Source: Lichenicola cladoniae (GTDB lineage Bacteria; Pseudomonadota; Alphaproteobacteria; Acetobacterales; Acetobacteraceae). From it: a stretch of DNA of 64,000 nt. Where the stretch lies: positions 2,919,501-2,983,500 of the forward strand of contig NZ_CP053708.1 in NCBI RefSeq assembly GCF_013201075.1, given 5' to 3'. Numbering within the stretch: the stretch's first letter is position 1; each line of letters starts with the position of its first letter. Position numbers and translations under genes: made by a program. The notes under the pieces were generated by a model that ran no database searches, was not told where the DNA came from, and saw nothing but the letters and a program-made list of their open reading frames with translations. This document shows positions 26,934 through 35,144 of this stretch, piece after piece.

Positions 26934-26936
26934 GCC

Positions 26937-28421
26937 TCAGGTCATGTACTTCACGATGTCATGCTCTTCGACGCCGTCCAGCGAGGGGTATTCACGGGCT
27001 ACTACACCTTGCCGAAGAACGACGAGACGGTCCGACATGCCGATGAGTTCCGGCATATCCTCGGACGAGAGAAGAATGGCGAGGCCTTCGGCCGCCTTCT
27101 GGCGCATGAGCCCGTAGATTTCGACGCGGGCACCCATGTCCACTCCACGCGTGGGATTGTTCAGCAAAAGGAGCGACGGACCGACGGCGAGGCACTTGCC
27201 CAGCACCACCTTCTGCATATTCCCGCCCGAGAGCGAACGACACGGTGCGTCGGCGCAGGCCGTCCGGATGCCGATCTGCAAGATGAGATCGTCGGAGATC
27301 TCGCGGGCACGCGACCTGTCGAAGAACGGTCCGTGCGACGGCGGCCGCGCCATGACGAGATTATCCAGCACGCTGAACCCCGCAATAAGCCCCTCGTTGC
27401 CGCGATCGCCCGGAAGGTATGCGATCCCCTGCTGCCAGGCCGCGCGCGGCGTCGTGGGGTGATAGTCCATCCCCGCCAGATTCAGGTCGCCGTGAACTAA
27501 TTTCTCGTCGCCGACGATGCCGGCGAACAGCGCCTCCGCGCCGGCGCCTTTCAGACCCGCAAGTCCGACGATCTCGCCACGCCGCACCTCGATGCTGAGG
27601 TCGTTCAACTCCCGGCCTACCGCGACCCCGCGCGCGCGCAGGATAGCGGGTGCGGCGAGACCAGGCGGCCCGCGCGGCGGATACGTGCCGTGCGACAGAT
27701 CCCGCCCCACCATCAGGCGATGAATTTCATTTGCCTCGATGCTCGCGGCCAGGAAGGAACCAACGAACCGCCCATCTTTGAGAATGGTGAGATCGTCAGC
27801 CGCCGCAAGCACCTCGCTCAAATGATGCGACACGAAGCCAATCGTCATGCCCTGCGATTTCAGCTCCTGCATGACGTTCAGTACCGCATCCACTTCGCGA
27901 TGATCGAGGTAGGCCGTCGATTCATCGAGTAGAAGCGTGTTGGGGTCCGATGAGATGGCGCGCGCAATCTCCACGCATTTCAGCTCGCCAAGGTTGAGCC
28001 GATCGATATTGGTCGAGACCGAGATTTTGACGCCAAGCCGGTCGAGGGCAGCCTGTGCCACCGTCGCCATCTGTTTCCGCTTCACGATCCCGAGCGGCCG
28101 CGCATATCGGCGCAGGCTTCCAATAAAGATGTTTTCGGCGATCGTCAGCGACCGGTTGATCGTGATTTCCTGATGAACCAGCGCCACACCGCGCGCCGTG
28201 GCATCGACGATGGATTGCGGAGCGAAGGGCGCATCGTCCAGCGTCATCGCGCCACTGTCGGGACGCATCGCACCGCCAAGCATGCGGAGCGTCGTGGACT
28301 TGCCTGCTCCATTCTCGCCGACGATGGCATGAACCGTACCTGTACGGAGCGTGATAGAGACATCGCTCGCCGCGAGGGTAGGGCCGAACCGCTTGTTCAG
28401 ATTGACTGCAACGAGCGTCAT
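26937..28421 (-). CDS. ABC sugar transporter ATP-binding protein (RbsA/MglA-like, two NBDs)
   Basis: 494 residues from ATG 28421, where family homology begins; a TTG at 28502 would add 27 unlike residues. First NBD: Walker A GENGAGKST (~35-43), a weakened signature (LNLGELKCVEIARA) and Walker B LLLDESTAYLD, with Ser in place of the usual Pro. Second NBD: the typically degenerate P-loop GLKGAGAEALF, signature LSGGNMQKVVLGK and LLLNNPTRGVD, where the expected catalytic Glu after the Walker B Asp is Asn. This asymmetry is normal for RbsA/MglA proteins, although the N-N pair is unusual. Energises uptake with the adjacent permease. Confidence 0.9.
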   Translation of the reverse strand: MTLVAVNLNKRFGPTLAASDVSITLRTGTVHAIVGENGAGKSTTLRMLGGAMRPDSGAMTLDDAPFAPQSIVDATARGVALVHQEITINRSLTIAENIFIGSLRRYARPLGIVKRKQMATVAQAALDRLGVKISVSTNIDRLNLGELKCVEIARAISSDPNTLLLDESTAYLDHREVDAVLNVMQELKSQGMTIGFVSHHLSEVLAAADDLTILKDGRFVGSFLAASIEANEIHRLMVGRDLSHGTYPPRGPPGLAAPAILRARGVAVGRELNDLSIEVRRGEIVGLAGLKGAGAEALFAGIVGDEKLVHGDLNLAGMDYHPTTPRAAWQQGIAYLPGDRGNEGLIAGFSVLDNLVMARPPSHGPFFDRSRAREISDDLILQIGIRTACADAPCRSLSGGNMQKVVLGKCLAVGPSLLLLNNPTRGVDMGARVEIYGLMRQKAAEGLAILLSSEDMPELIGMSDRLVVLRQGVVAREYPSLDGVEEHDIVKYMT

Positions 28422-28502
28422 GGAGCGCAACCATTCATGAAATAACCGGAAATACAGGAGGTCCTCGCACCACGACGGATGCGAGGTTGCCTTGTCGTTC
28501 AA

Positions 28503-29573
28503 TTACTGGGAGTAGTGTACCTCGAAGGCCGGGGACAGGGGCGCGTCCTTGTTGTAGACCTTCGAGTGAACCTTGAAGTCGTAGTTCGGCTGTCCGCCAG
28601 GGAAGTCCCTCACGTAGCGGGGAACATCGGCCTTCGTCATCGGCAGCAGCTTGAGCTTGATATTCGCCTGGTCAGCCGGAATCTTGAAGCCGTGAAGATA
28701 GTTGTACATTATCTCCAGCGCGATACCGCCCTGTACCCAGTGACCGCCAATGTCGAAGATCTGTTCGCCGTTTTTGACCTCCTCGACATTTTCGGGATTG
28801 AGATCCATTCCGACGACGATCACGTCCTTGCCAGGTACCTTGCCCTTGCTCTTCAGCGCCGCAAGTACGCCCATCGCGGTCGGGTCGTTTCCGCACCATA
28901 CTCCAGCTATATCGGGATGACCCTGATAGAGGGATTCAAAGGCCGTCTGTGACTGGTCGCGCACGAAATTTCCGTCCACCTCGCCAACGATCGTGACGTT
29001 GCCATCTTCATCGACCGCTTTCTGGAAACCTTTGCGGCGGTCAATCGCGACCGATGTACCGGCCGTTCCGTTGACCACACCGATCACTTTCTTCCCTTGC
29101 GGGTCAGGCTTGACCGCGGCAAGCAGTGCCTTGCCCATGTGGTAGCCGGAGTCGAAGTCGCTCGGTCCGACGAATGCGATATAGTTGGTGTGCTCTCCGG
29201 ACTGCGGTGCGAATGTAGTATAAGTGTCCGTGATGATAACGGGGATGTTCGCACGCTTGGCGAACCTGATAGTGGCGGGCGCAGTCGACCAGTAACCGAC
29301 CGAGATGATTCCATCGACTTTACGAGCCACGAGATCCTGTGCGGCCTGGGTCATCTGATCCGGCTTGTTGTCAGCATTCAGGACGACGAGGTGGACGCCG
29401 AGCTGGCTCGCACCCGTCTGCAGGAACGTGATGTCTCTGTTCCAGAATTGTGAGTCCAGTGTCGGCACAACGACGCCGATTGTCGGCTCGTCGGCTGCCA
29501 CAGCCGCCGTGGATAGGCCGCACATCGCGACCGCCATGAACATTGTCTTATTGACGCCTGAGAGGCGAGGCAT
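28503..29573 (-). CDS. periplasmic sugar-binding protein (RbsB/peripla_BP_4)
   Basis: 356 residues from ATG 29573, which has AAGGGA upstream and immediately begins a signal peptide (MPRLSGVNKTMFMAVAMCGL, ending near AVAAD). The mature part is a two-lobe CUT2 binding protein: GVVVPTLDSQFWNRD at the start, AQDLVARKVDGIISVGY, and GVWCGNDPTAMGVLAALKSK. Ligands of the family are ribose, xylose, allose, erythritol and similar. Trp and Asn residues typical of sugar stacking and hydrogen bonding are present. First gene of an importer operon whose downstream genes point to small polyols or hydroxyacids. Confidence 0.9.
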   Translation of the reverse strand: MPRLSGVNKTMFMAVAMCGLSTAAVAADEPTIGVVVPTLDSQFWNRDITFLQTGASQLGVHLVVLNADNKPDQMTQAAQDLVARKVDGIISVGYWSTAPATIRFAKRANIPVIITDTYTTFAPQSGEHTNYIAFVGPSDFDSGYHMGKALLAAVKPDPQGKKVIGVVNGTAGTSVAIDRRKGFQKAVDEDGNVTIVGEVDGNFVRDQSQTAFESLYQGHPDIAGVWCGNDPTAMGVLAALKSKGKVPGKDVIVVGMDLNPENVEEVKNGEQIFDIGGHWVQGGIALEIMYNYLHGFKIPADQANIKLKLLPMTKADVPRYVRDFPGGQPNYDFKVHSKVYNKDAPLSPAFEVHYSQ

Positions 29574-30227
29574 GTTTCTATCCCTTCGCTTTTCTTGCTT
29601 TGTGGTACTCGGGTTGATCAACGGTAGCGTATCCGAGTCCGTTTCTGACACGATATCGGTTAATGATAGTGTAGTCGCTGGTTCACACATGGTGCCATCA
29701 CTGGCGACCGCGTGGCGAATGCCGTAATCTGGGTCACCATCCCCAGCTTAAGAGAAGCCTCCAAGAGGCCTGGCGTCGTGGGCGCCGACAACGGTCTCGT
29801 AACGATCGACTATTGCAGGTGCGATATTCGCACTCATTATCTATTCCCCCAAGCGGTCGGGTCTCAGTAGCCCAACGCGCTCTGCTGCAAAGTGCCTTAT
29901 TTACTACGTGACGTCATCAGCCGATTACGCTTTTCCAGTTCAGTTAGCGTGTAAACGGTTCAGATGATCGTGTGTCTGAGTTATTTCCGAAGGCATGCCA
30001 CCTGCATCGCTTAACTGTAACTCGCCGAGACGGAAGTGATAGTTGTGTTGTTTCAATGTTTTGCGTCTCGGGCCAAGGCGTGTTTCGATGCAGTTGGCAC
30101 CGCGCATCATCATCCTGGCGCATGCGGCTGCCGTGCAAAGCGTTGACGACGCTGATCCCGAAACCAGAGGCGATCGCCCTGGCTGCCTCATCCCGAGAAG
30201 AGCCGTGGGTGTTCGAGTTCCGGGCGT
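29574..30227. other. long leader/intergenic region upstream of ABC operon
   Basis: About 650 bp without a supported gene. Promoters of the minus-strand importer operon must be here; a perfect 10-bp palindrome, gttgatcaac, at 29613-29622 lies 40 bp upstream of the binding-protein start. A minus-strand frame ending at 29940 contains TLKQHNYHFRLGELQLSDAG followed by GMPSEI, which looks protein-like but cannot be assigned; further upstream the frame has no recognisable start, so this may be a relic. Confidence 0.4.
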
Positions 30228-30413
30228 TCAACGAGACGATTCCCGTTCGTCGGTGCCGATCGGCATCGGATTGACAGCCGTTTCCGCCAGGTCGATGCAC
30301 CGGCGCCTGTCGGACGAGTTTCTCCGGTAGTACGCGGGCGCTGCAGTCGTTGGATCTGGAACAGGCGTAACTGCCCCAAAGCCAGCAGGCAGAGCGAATA
30401 CCGGTTGCGGCAT
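30228..30413 (-). CDS. small hypothetical protein with strong ribosome-binding site
   Basis: 61 residues, ATG at 30413 with a perfect AGGAGG seven nt upstream, one of the best Shine-Dalgarno sites in the window. The product starts MPQPVFALPAGFGAVTPVPD and is Pro/Ala-rich, then Arg/Asp-rich; no signal peptide or membrane segment. No family recognised. It could be a leader peptide or a truncated gene, since it ends about 650 bp before the importer operon on the same strand. Confidence 0.35.
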   Translation of the reverse strand: MPQPVFALPAGFGAVTPVPDPTTAAPAYYRRNSSDRRRCIDLAETAVNPMPIGTDERESSR

Positions 30414-30501
30414 GGCTTTTTTCCTCCTGGTGGTCTGCAGGCGTCTGTCCCCTGTGGGCGACCTCCAGTGAAGGCGGGGGTCAAAGAGCTTTCCTTGCCA
30501 A

Positions 30502-31503
30502 TTACATGACTGTTTGCGACGCGTCGCGACGGGTCAGTGCGTCTGCATTGATGCAGATATCAGGTGGCCTGCCAGACAGCACAGCCAGTACGTTGCGCGA
30601 GACGATCTCGCCCATCTGCAGCCTGGTCTCCTCCGTCGCGGAGGCAATATGCGGGACGATCACGAGATTTGGCAGGTCTATCAGGCCTGGTGCGAGCTTG
30701 GGTTCGTCCTCAAAGACGTCGAGTGCCGCACCCCAGATGCGATGCTCGCGCAAGGCCTCGACAAGCGCCTTCTCGTCGACAACCGGGCCACGGCTCGCGT
30801 TGATCAAGATCGCCGTCGGCTTCATCCGCCCGAATTCATGCGTACTGACGTAGTGGTGCGTTTCTGGCGAAAGCGGCACGTGTAGTGTCAGAAAGTCCGA
30901 TCGCGTGAGGAGCTCGTCCTTGCTGACGAAACGCGCGCCGGACTCCTCTTCAATCTCGCGATTTGGTGCCACGTCGCTGTAGATGATCTCCATATCGAAG
31001 CCACGCGCCTTTCGGGCCACGTTGCGTCCGATCCGGCCCGCCCCAGCGATACCGAGGACCTTCCGATCGACATCGACGCCTATGAAGAACATCGGCTTCC
31101 ACCCGTCCCACCGTCCCTCGCGCAGGAAGCGCTCGGCTTCGGGAATGCGGCGCGCCATCGCGAGCATAAGAGCGATCGTGTGCGTCGCCGTCGCGTCGTC
31201 GAGCACGCCGGGCGTATTGGTCAGTGCGACACCGCGGTCGGTGGCCGCAGGCACGTCGAAATTGTTCGTGCCGACCGCATAGTTCGCGACGATCCGGCAA
31301 GCCGGCCCCGCAGCGTCAAGAAGGGGACCGTCGATGCGGTCGGTCAGTAGCGACACGATGGCGGCACAACCGGAGACGTTGCGACGAAGCTCCTCGGGCG
31401 AGAGTGCGCGATCCTCGGGGTTCACGGTAACGTCGTGCTCCGCCTCGAGGGCCTTGATCGTCAGATCGGGGATCGCCCGCGTAACGTAGATTTTATGTCT
31501 CAT
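30502..31503 (-). CDS. D-isomer-specific 2-hydroxyacid dehydrogenase (glyoxylate/hydroxypyruvate reductase, GyaR-like)
   Basis: 333 residues. The NAD(P) fold motif GIAGAGRIGRNVARKAR is near 155-171. Catalytic residues are seen as Arg in LINASRGPVVDE, Glu in DVFEDEPKLAPG and His in VIVPHIASATEETR. It resembles GyaR/GhrB-type enzymes that reduce glyoxylate to glycolate and hydroxypyruvate to D-glycerate. Encoded 62 nt after a tartronate semialdehyde reductase gene and in the same direction as a glycerate kinase downstream, so hydroxypyruvate is the probable physiological substrate. Confidence 0.9.
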   Translation of the reverse strand: MRHKIYVTRAIPDLTIKALEAEHDVTVNPEDRALSPEELRRNVSGCAAIVSLLTDRIDGPLLDAAGPACRIVANYAVGTNNFDVPAATDRGVALTNTPGVLDDATATHTIALMLAMARRIPEAERFLREGRWDGWKPMFFIGVDVDRKVLGIAGAGRIGRNVARKARGFDMEIIYSDVAPNREIEEESGARFVSKDELLTRSDFLTLHVPLSPETHHYVSTHEFGRMKPTAILINASRGPVVDEKALVEALREHRIWGAALDVFEDEPKLAPGLIDLPNLVIVPHIASATEETRLQMGEIVSRNVLAVLSGRPPDICINADALTRRDASQTVM

Positions 31504-31565
31504 TAATCTTGCCTCGTCCGTAAGCAGCAGCGGCGTCTCTTGAGAGCTGTGTTGTTCTTCTCCGT

Positions 31566-32471
31566 CTACTCCGCGGCATCTTTAGCCATGGATTGTCCGA
31601 TCTCGTGGTTGGCGAGCAGTTCGAGGGCTCGAACCATGGACGAATGATCGTCGCGGCCGCCACCATGCGCCTCGCACGCGCTGAACAGCGACCGAGCCAG
31701 AGCCGTTGCGGGAAGCGACACTCCGAGTAACCGGGCATTCTCAAGTGCGAGATTGAGATCCTTCTGGTGCAGTTCGACGCGAAAGCCCGGCGTGAAATTG
31801 CGCTTGATCATCCGTTCGCCATGAACCTCGAGAACGCGGGAGCTGGCGAAGCCGCCGAGCAGCGCCTCGCGCACGCGCGCCGGGTCTGCACCTGCACGCG
31901 ACGCGAACACCAACGCTTCGGACACTGCCTCGATCGTAAGCGCGACGATGATCTGGTTGGCTACCTTTGTCGTCTGACCGGCGCCGTGCTCCCCGACCCG
32001 GTTGATGTTGCGCCCCATCAATTCGAGGAGCGGCCTCACGTGCTCGAACAGGTCGGCCGGGCCGCCGACCATGATGGTCAGCGACGCCGCTTTTGCCCCG
32101 ACTTCGCCGCCAGATACCGGCGCGTCGAGGCACCCGATGCCACGCTCACCGAGACGCGCAGCGAACTGCTTGCTCGCAAGTGGCGAGATGGAGCTCATAT
32201 CGACGACAATTGACCCGGACTTCGCGGTCTCAATCACGCCTGCGGGTCCGAATATCACGGCTTCGACATCAGGCGTGTCTGGCACCATGATGATGATAAC
32301 GTCCGCATCCGCCGAAGCCTCGGCAGCACTCGCGCATCTCAACACGTCGCCGTCGCCCATGTTGGATGGTACGCCCGAACGGCTTGCAAGGCTAACCCTA
32401 TGACCGGCCTTGATCAGGTGTTCTGCCATCGGGCGCCCCATGACGCCCAAACCGATAAATCCAATATTCAA
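31566..32471 (-). CDS. garR: 2-hydroxy-3-oxopropionate (tartronate semialdehyde) reductase
   Basis: 301 residues. Beta-hydroxyacid dehydrogenase features: GFIGLGVMGRPMAEHLIKAG at 4-23, the substrate-binding DAPVSGGEVGA block, and catalytic Lys in GAGQTTKVANQII near 170. It reduces tartronate semialdehyde to D-glycerate with NAD(P)H. The start is TTG at 32471, overlapping the IclR gene stop (TTGA), so translation is coupled to the regulator; ATG codons further in would remove the NAD motif. A related 3-hydroxyisobutyrate dehydrogenase is the alternative. Confidence 0.87.
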   Translation of the reverse strand: MNIGFIGLGVMGRPMAEHLIKAGHRVSLASRSGVPSNMGDGDVLRCASAAEASADADVIIIMVPDTPDVEAVIFGPAGVIETAKSGSIVVDMSSISPLASKQFAARLGERGIGCLDAPVSGGEVGAKAASLTIMVGGPADLFEHVRPLLELMGRNINRVGEHGAGQTTKVANQIIVALTIEAVSEALVFASRAGADPARVREALLGGFASSRVLEVHGERMIKRNFTPGFRVELHQKDLNLALENARLLGVSLPATALARSLFSACEAHGGGRDDHSSMVRALELLANHEIGQSMAKDAAE

Positions 32472-33301
32472 CGCCCCTTCTCCCTAGATTTGGCCGCTCG
32501 CGATTTCGGCGGCTTCGTTATATCTGCGGATGTGCAGTATACGGATTCGGATATAGCGTTCGCTGCCGCCATTACTTGTGCTGCTAGCGCATCGAACCGT
32601 TTGTCCTCGACCTGCTCCAGCGTTCCGACCGCACTGATTGCAGCGATAACCATGCCATCGCGATCACGGATCGGTGCGGCGATGCAGCGGCAGTTCGGCG
32701 CCTGTTCCTCGTCATCGATCGCCCAACCCCGGCGCCTTACATCTGCGAGCTGGAGACGAAGACCCGCGGCACTCATGACGGTCTTCGGCATCCGCTTTTC
32801 GAAAGCAAGGCTCGCTATAACAATGTCGAGCAGTTCGGGCGGCATCCAGGCGATCAGGCTCTTGCCAAGGGCACTGCAGTTGACGGGAAATCGTTGGCCG
32901 ACGTGAGATTTCACGATTATGTCGCGCGCACCTTCGACGCGTGCAAGATAAACCGCCTCGTTCTGCTCGAGTACACCCAGATGACAGGTGAGCTGGACCC
33001 GCTTTGCAAAGTCGCGAAGTATCGGCATCGCGTCCCGTTGGAGATCGTTGCTCTCGTTTGCGATACCGGCAAGCTCGAACAACCTGAGCCCCAGACCGTA
33101 TCCGCCCAACGATCTCCGCTTGATCAAGCCAAGTTCACACATAGTCGAGATAAGATGATGCGTGGAGCTCTTTGGCATGCCGAGCCGTTCCTGGATACCG
33201 GTGAACCCAAGGCCAGGTTCGCGGGCAACCGCTTCCAGAAGGGCGACACCCCTCCCAAGCGCCGGAACCTTTAGATTGGATACTTCCCCGACTTTGTTCA
33301 T
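32468..33301 (-). CDS. IclR-family transcriptional regulator
   Basis: 277 residues. N-terminal winged helix at ~12-75 (LGRGVALLEAVAREPGLGFT, MPKSSTHHLISTMCELGLI), then the IclR effector domain with VNCSALGKSLIAWMPPELLD near 145 and CRCIAAPIRDRDGMVIAAIS near 220. The last ~20 residues are Lys/Arg/Ser-rich. First gene of the minus-strand glycerate island and overlapping garR by 4 nt, so it is probably autoregulated and controls the reductases and the importer. Small hydroxyacids such as glyoxylate or pyruvate are known effectors in the family. Confidence 0.92.
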   Translation of the reverse strand: MNKVGEVSNLKVPALGRGVALLEAVAREPGLGFTGIQERLGMPKSSTHHLISTMCELGLIKRRSLGGYGLGLRLFELAGIANESNDLQRDAMPILRDFAKRVQLTCHLGVLEQNEAVYLARVEGARDIIVKSHVGQRFPVNCSALGKSLIAWMPPELLDIVIASLAFEKRMPKTVMSAAGLRLQLADVRRRGWAIDDEEQAPNCRCIAAPIRDRDGMVIAAISAVGTLEQVEDKRFDALAAQVMAAANAISESVYCTSADITKPPKSRAAKSREKGR

Positions 33302-33306
33302 TACCT

Positions 33307-33320
33307 GGAACTTAAGTTTC
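33307..33320. promoter_or_regulatory. candidate IclR operator
   Basis: GGAACTTAAGTTTC at 33307-33320 is a 14-bp inverted repeat with one mismatch, centred on AACTTAAGTT, lying only 5 bp upstream of the IclR start. IclR-family operators are usually imperfect 14-15 bp palindromes of this AT-centred form, often overlapping their own promoter. Autorepression is the obvious inference. Confidence 0.4.
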
Positions 33321-34605
33321 TTTTGTTGAGTTGAAGCTGCGCGCCACCAAATCGATTGTCAACGACCTATACTCAATGATGAATTGTCGGCAGCTCACGG
33401 CAAGAACTTGTGCAATGCAAAATCTCCGTTCGTTCCAATTGCCGTGCTGGTCCGGTCGATCCTGGAAAATGGCACACCAGCCCTTGGTGGCAGCCATCGC
33501 CGCGGGCGCCACAAGAGACCCATGCTTTTGGACGCGCCCTAGCTGTGCAATGTCGCCATGGAGGACAGCCTCGGTCGGAAGTTCGTCGATCACTCGGGGT
33601 CGGGCTCGGAAGGGGTTCTTGTCTTCGATACAAGGGTCCGATGCGGGCCCATCACCCAAGGTTCGCGAAGGTCTCTGCACACACTGCAAGGTTAGCGGTA
33701 CGGTAAGGGTTAATCTCGTGATTCTGCACAGAATGAATAGCCGGGACTGTCGGCGGTAGACGAGATCGTCTGGATTTCCGAACGTGAGGATAAGTGGATA
33801 TTTCGTGTTGGTTGGTATGGCACGGCACGGTTCTCCGACACTTGCCAGCCTCGACCTGACCTTCAGGGTAATCATCGGCCAGGCATCACAGTATGATGTC
33901 TGATCAGACAGCTTAACCGATCGGGTGGCATTAATTTTATTTCAGCGGAAAAGCCGCATATTATTAGGCGCTCCAAAGAGAGGCACTCTGATTATTATTT
34001 AATCTACAGACTTTATCGAGGCCAGTGGCTAGGGGTCGCACGAAAGAAGTCAATGCGTGGAAACACCCAACCTGTCGTCTGCGCCAGATCTCCCGCTCAG
34101 AGGACCGGGTATCCGCGCGAGGAGCTTGTAACGGCGGGCTTCGGTATCTGAATAAGGAATGGATTGATCCGGAAAAAGGCGAAGGCAGTATGGACTGTAA
34201 GAGCGACCCTCATAATTTTTCTGATGTAGACGGATTCACGTTGATTTTGGCATCCTGATGATTATTGCATTCTGTATTTTTGGCGAACGACACACATGCC
34301 AAACTAGGCTTCGCGATTTGCTGCGCTCGTAGCCGGATGCTGCTACGGGCCATTTGCGTGCATAGTAATCTCACTGCTTTAGGGGTGTACTCTTAAAACG
34401 TACGAGCCTCGCCGACAGATACATCACACATCGTCATAATGCAGCTTCGATCGGATCACTCGTAGGTCTGTCTTTGCCGAGGCAGATCATGAGTGCTCGG
34501 CGTCCCATGACAACTAGGCCGCCCTTACCTCCGACGCCTAGATAGGGTTTACCGTCGGTTTTTATAGCCGGTCGCAATTCTATTCGCTTCTGCGTCACTA
34601 GAACT
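33321..34605. other. gene-poor region, no gene recognised
   Basis: About 1.3 kb with lower GC than the surroundings. A 187-codon minus-strand frame (33312-33875) is Cys- and Arg-rich with no motif I recognise, although LHGDIAQLGRVQKHGSLVAP within it looks less random; two plus-strand frames overlap it. Nothing from 33880 to 34600 looks coding. Together with the IS21 relic to the right it reads as an old insertion zone. Confidence 0.45.
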
Positions 34606-34608
34606 TCA

Positions 34609-34907
34609 ACCGATTAGGCGGCGTTGCAAGTTTTCACTCCAATTCGGCATAGTCATAAATGTACGCCGGCTATATTCGAGGCGCTGGCGGGGGCTAGTCA
34701 CTGCGGGTACCAATCCCAACGGAAGGATACCGGGGCAAGTACAAAAACCCTGCTCGAAACTCAACGTGGTGTTCATGATCGTTTCAACCAGGGCGCTGGT
34801 GGCCGGTCCGACCTCGGTCCCGAATGCCCGGATCTGCGCCGGATCAGACGCGATGGGAGCGAGTAGACGTGGCCGTGCAGTTCGACATGGCCGTCGCGTG
34901 CGACCCG
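34609..34907 (-). pseudogene. decayed IS21-family transposase (istA) C-terminal remnant
   Basis: Two minus-strand frames hold successive IstA blocks. VARDGHVELHGHVYSLPSRL (~34904-34836) matches the beta-rich domain after the catalytic core, and EVGPATSALVETIM followed by SFEQGFCTCPGILPLG (~34815-34720) matches GPATxALVExILxxxPHPEQGFRxCLGIL near the IstA C-terminus. In intact proteins these blocks are separated by ~50-70 residues; here only about nine codons and a frame change separate them, so there is an internal deletion. No istB or terminal repeats are seen. Confidence 0.72.
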
Positions 34908-35144
34908 GCAGCGCGTCCACTCTGCATAGGCGCAGATTGCCAGGGCTACCGGCCGGCACCGGGCTTGCGCATCAGTCGAGCATTCATGTCGCCCTCGAGG
35001 TCTTCCGGCATGTTCCGGCCAATCACTGAGAGCGGATATTTCCTGCAACCGGTTCCTTATCCGCAGGAATGTTGAACAGAACAGGCACCCATTGTTCTCA
35101 TCACCGACAAGAGCCACTGCCTGGTCAAAGGTTGTTGGCAGTCC

